A DNA stretch of 64,000 bases from Erythrocercus mccallii (lineage: Eukaryota; Chordata; Aves; Passeriformes; Dicruridae): contig VZRG01001591.1 of the NCBI GenBank assembly GCA_013397435.1, positions 89,752 to 153,751 of the forward strand. Direction: 5' to 3'. A program made the translations under genes and the position numbers. A model generated the notes under the pieces. That model searched no databases. It was given only the letters and a program-made list of their open reading frames with translations, and was not told where the DNA came from. Positions within the stretch are counted from its first letter, which is position 1. Each line of letters opens with the position of its first letter. Below are positions 63,801 through 64,000 of this stretch, in pieces.

Positions 63801-64000
63801 TTTATGAGGGCAGTGCATCCCAAGCCTGCTGCCAGAACAGGTTTTGTGATTCAGCTTCTCCAAGAGCCTGAACCTACTTTGGACAGGCAGCTCTGCAACG
63901 GTAACTCAGAGGGACCACGACCTTCGCTCCACGTCCACACACCCAGACATGCCACTGTCCTGTCCCTCAGAGACCCTCTCCAGACAAAACTGTGCCCAGG
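60848..64000. other. Unique sequence, no gene recognised
   Basis: No gene, RNA or transposon is recognised. A purine-rich patch lies at about 63283-63330. Short GC-richer spots near 62300-62600 and 63880-64000 are unremarkable. Confidence 0.55.

Noticed and set aside
1..64000. CRISPR arrays, prokaryotic operons, tRNA or rRNA genes, telomeric or rDNA repeats
   Set aside because: No regularly spaced palindromic repeats, no B-box-like GGTTCGAATCC, no TTAGGG arrays and no long ribosomal-type sequence were seen. The composition and CR1 content point to a bird nuclear genome.

Overview
The window looks like non-coding nuclear DNA from a bird, probably a songbird. The main evidence is a set of CR1 non-LTR retrotransposon fragments with the avian 3' hallmark: the octamer-like ATTCTATG/ATTCTGTG end, then a 'gtttgggttggaagg' type block. 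Other support comes from long simple-sequence tracts, overall AT-richness (about 40% GC by eye) and one solo LTR with intact target-site duplications. There is no sign of bacterial or archaeal organisation: no operons, no ribosome binding sites, and no open reading frame above about 180 codons. The longest frames (161 and 177 codons) are about what chance gives in 64 kb read in six frames. I recognise no protein-coding gene, tRNA, rRNA or known microRNA.

Layout. 1-360: a (GAAA)n tract abutting a CR1 3' fragment on the minus strand. 361-14505: unique AT-rich sequence with (ACC)n, (TAA)15 and A-rich tracts. 14506-15150: the best-defined element, a 633-bp solo LTR starting TGT and ending ACA, with a 6-bp TAATCT duplication, a TATA box and a poly(A) signal. 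15151-28770: unique sequence, somewhat more GC-rich between 22 and 26.5 kb. 28771-29300: the longest CR1 3' fragment (minus). 29301-42084: unique sequence. 42085-43260: a CR1 cluster (minus) with a recognisable ORF2 remnant lying against 3'-UTR-like pieces. 49306-49683: a well-preserved CR1 3' end (plus). 51670-51910: two small CR1 scraps (plus). 55440-55920: the only CpG-rich block, followed by a 420-bp T-rich strand-asymmetric tract. 58700-58810: a promoter-like block followed by (TAAAA)15. 60715-60847: a (TTCC)n/(CCCT)n tract of about 130 bp. 60848-64000: unique sequence.

No set of genes works together here. The likeliest functional parts are regulatory: the CpG-rich block near 55.7 kb, the promoter-like block near 58.7 kb and a paired-octamer site near 45.6 kb. 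A few strong splice-acceptor-like sites followed by open frames (9.5, 17.6, 24.3 and 27.9 kb) could be unrecognised exons, but each is also compatible with chance. I found no convincing new biological system.
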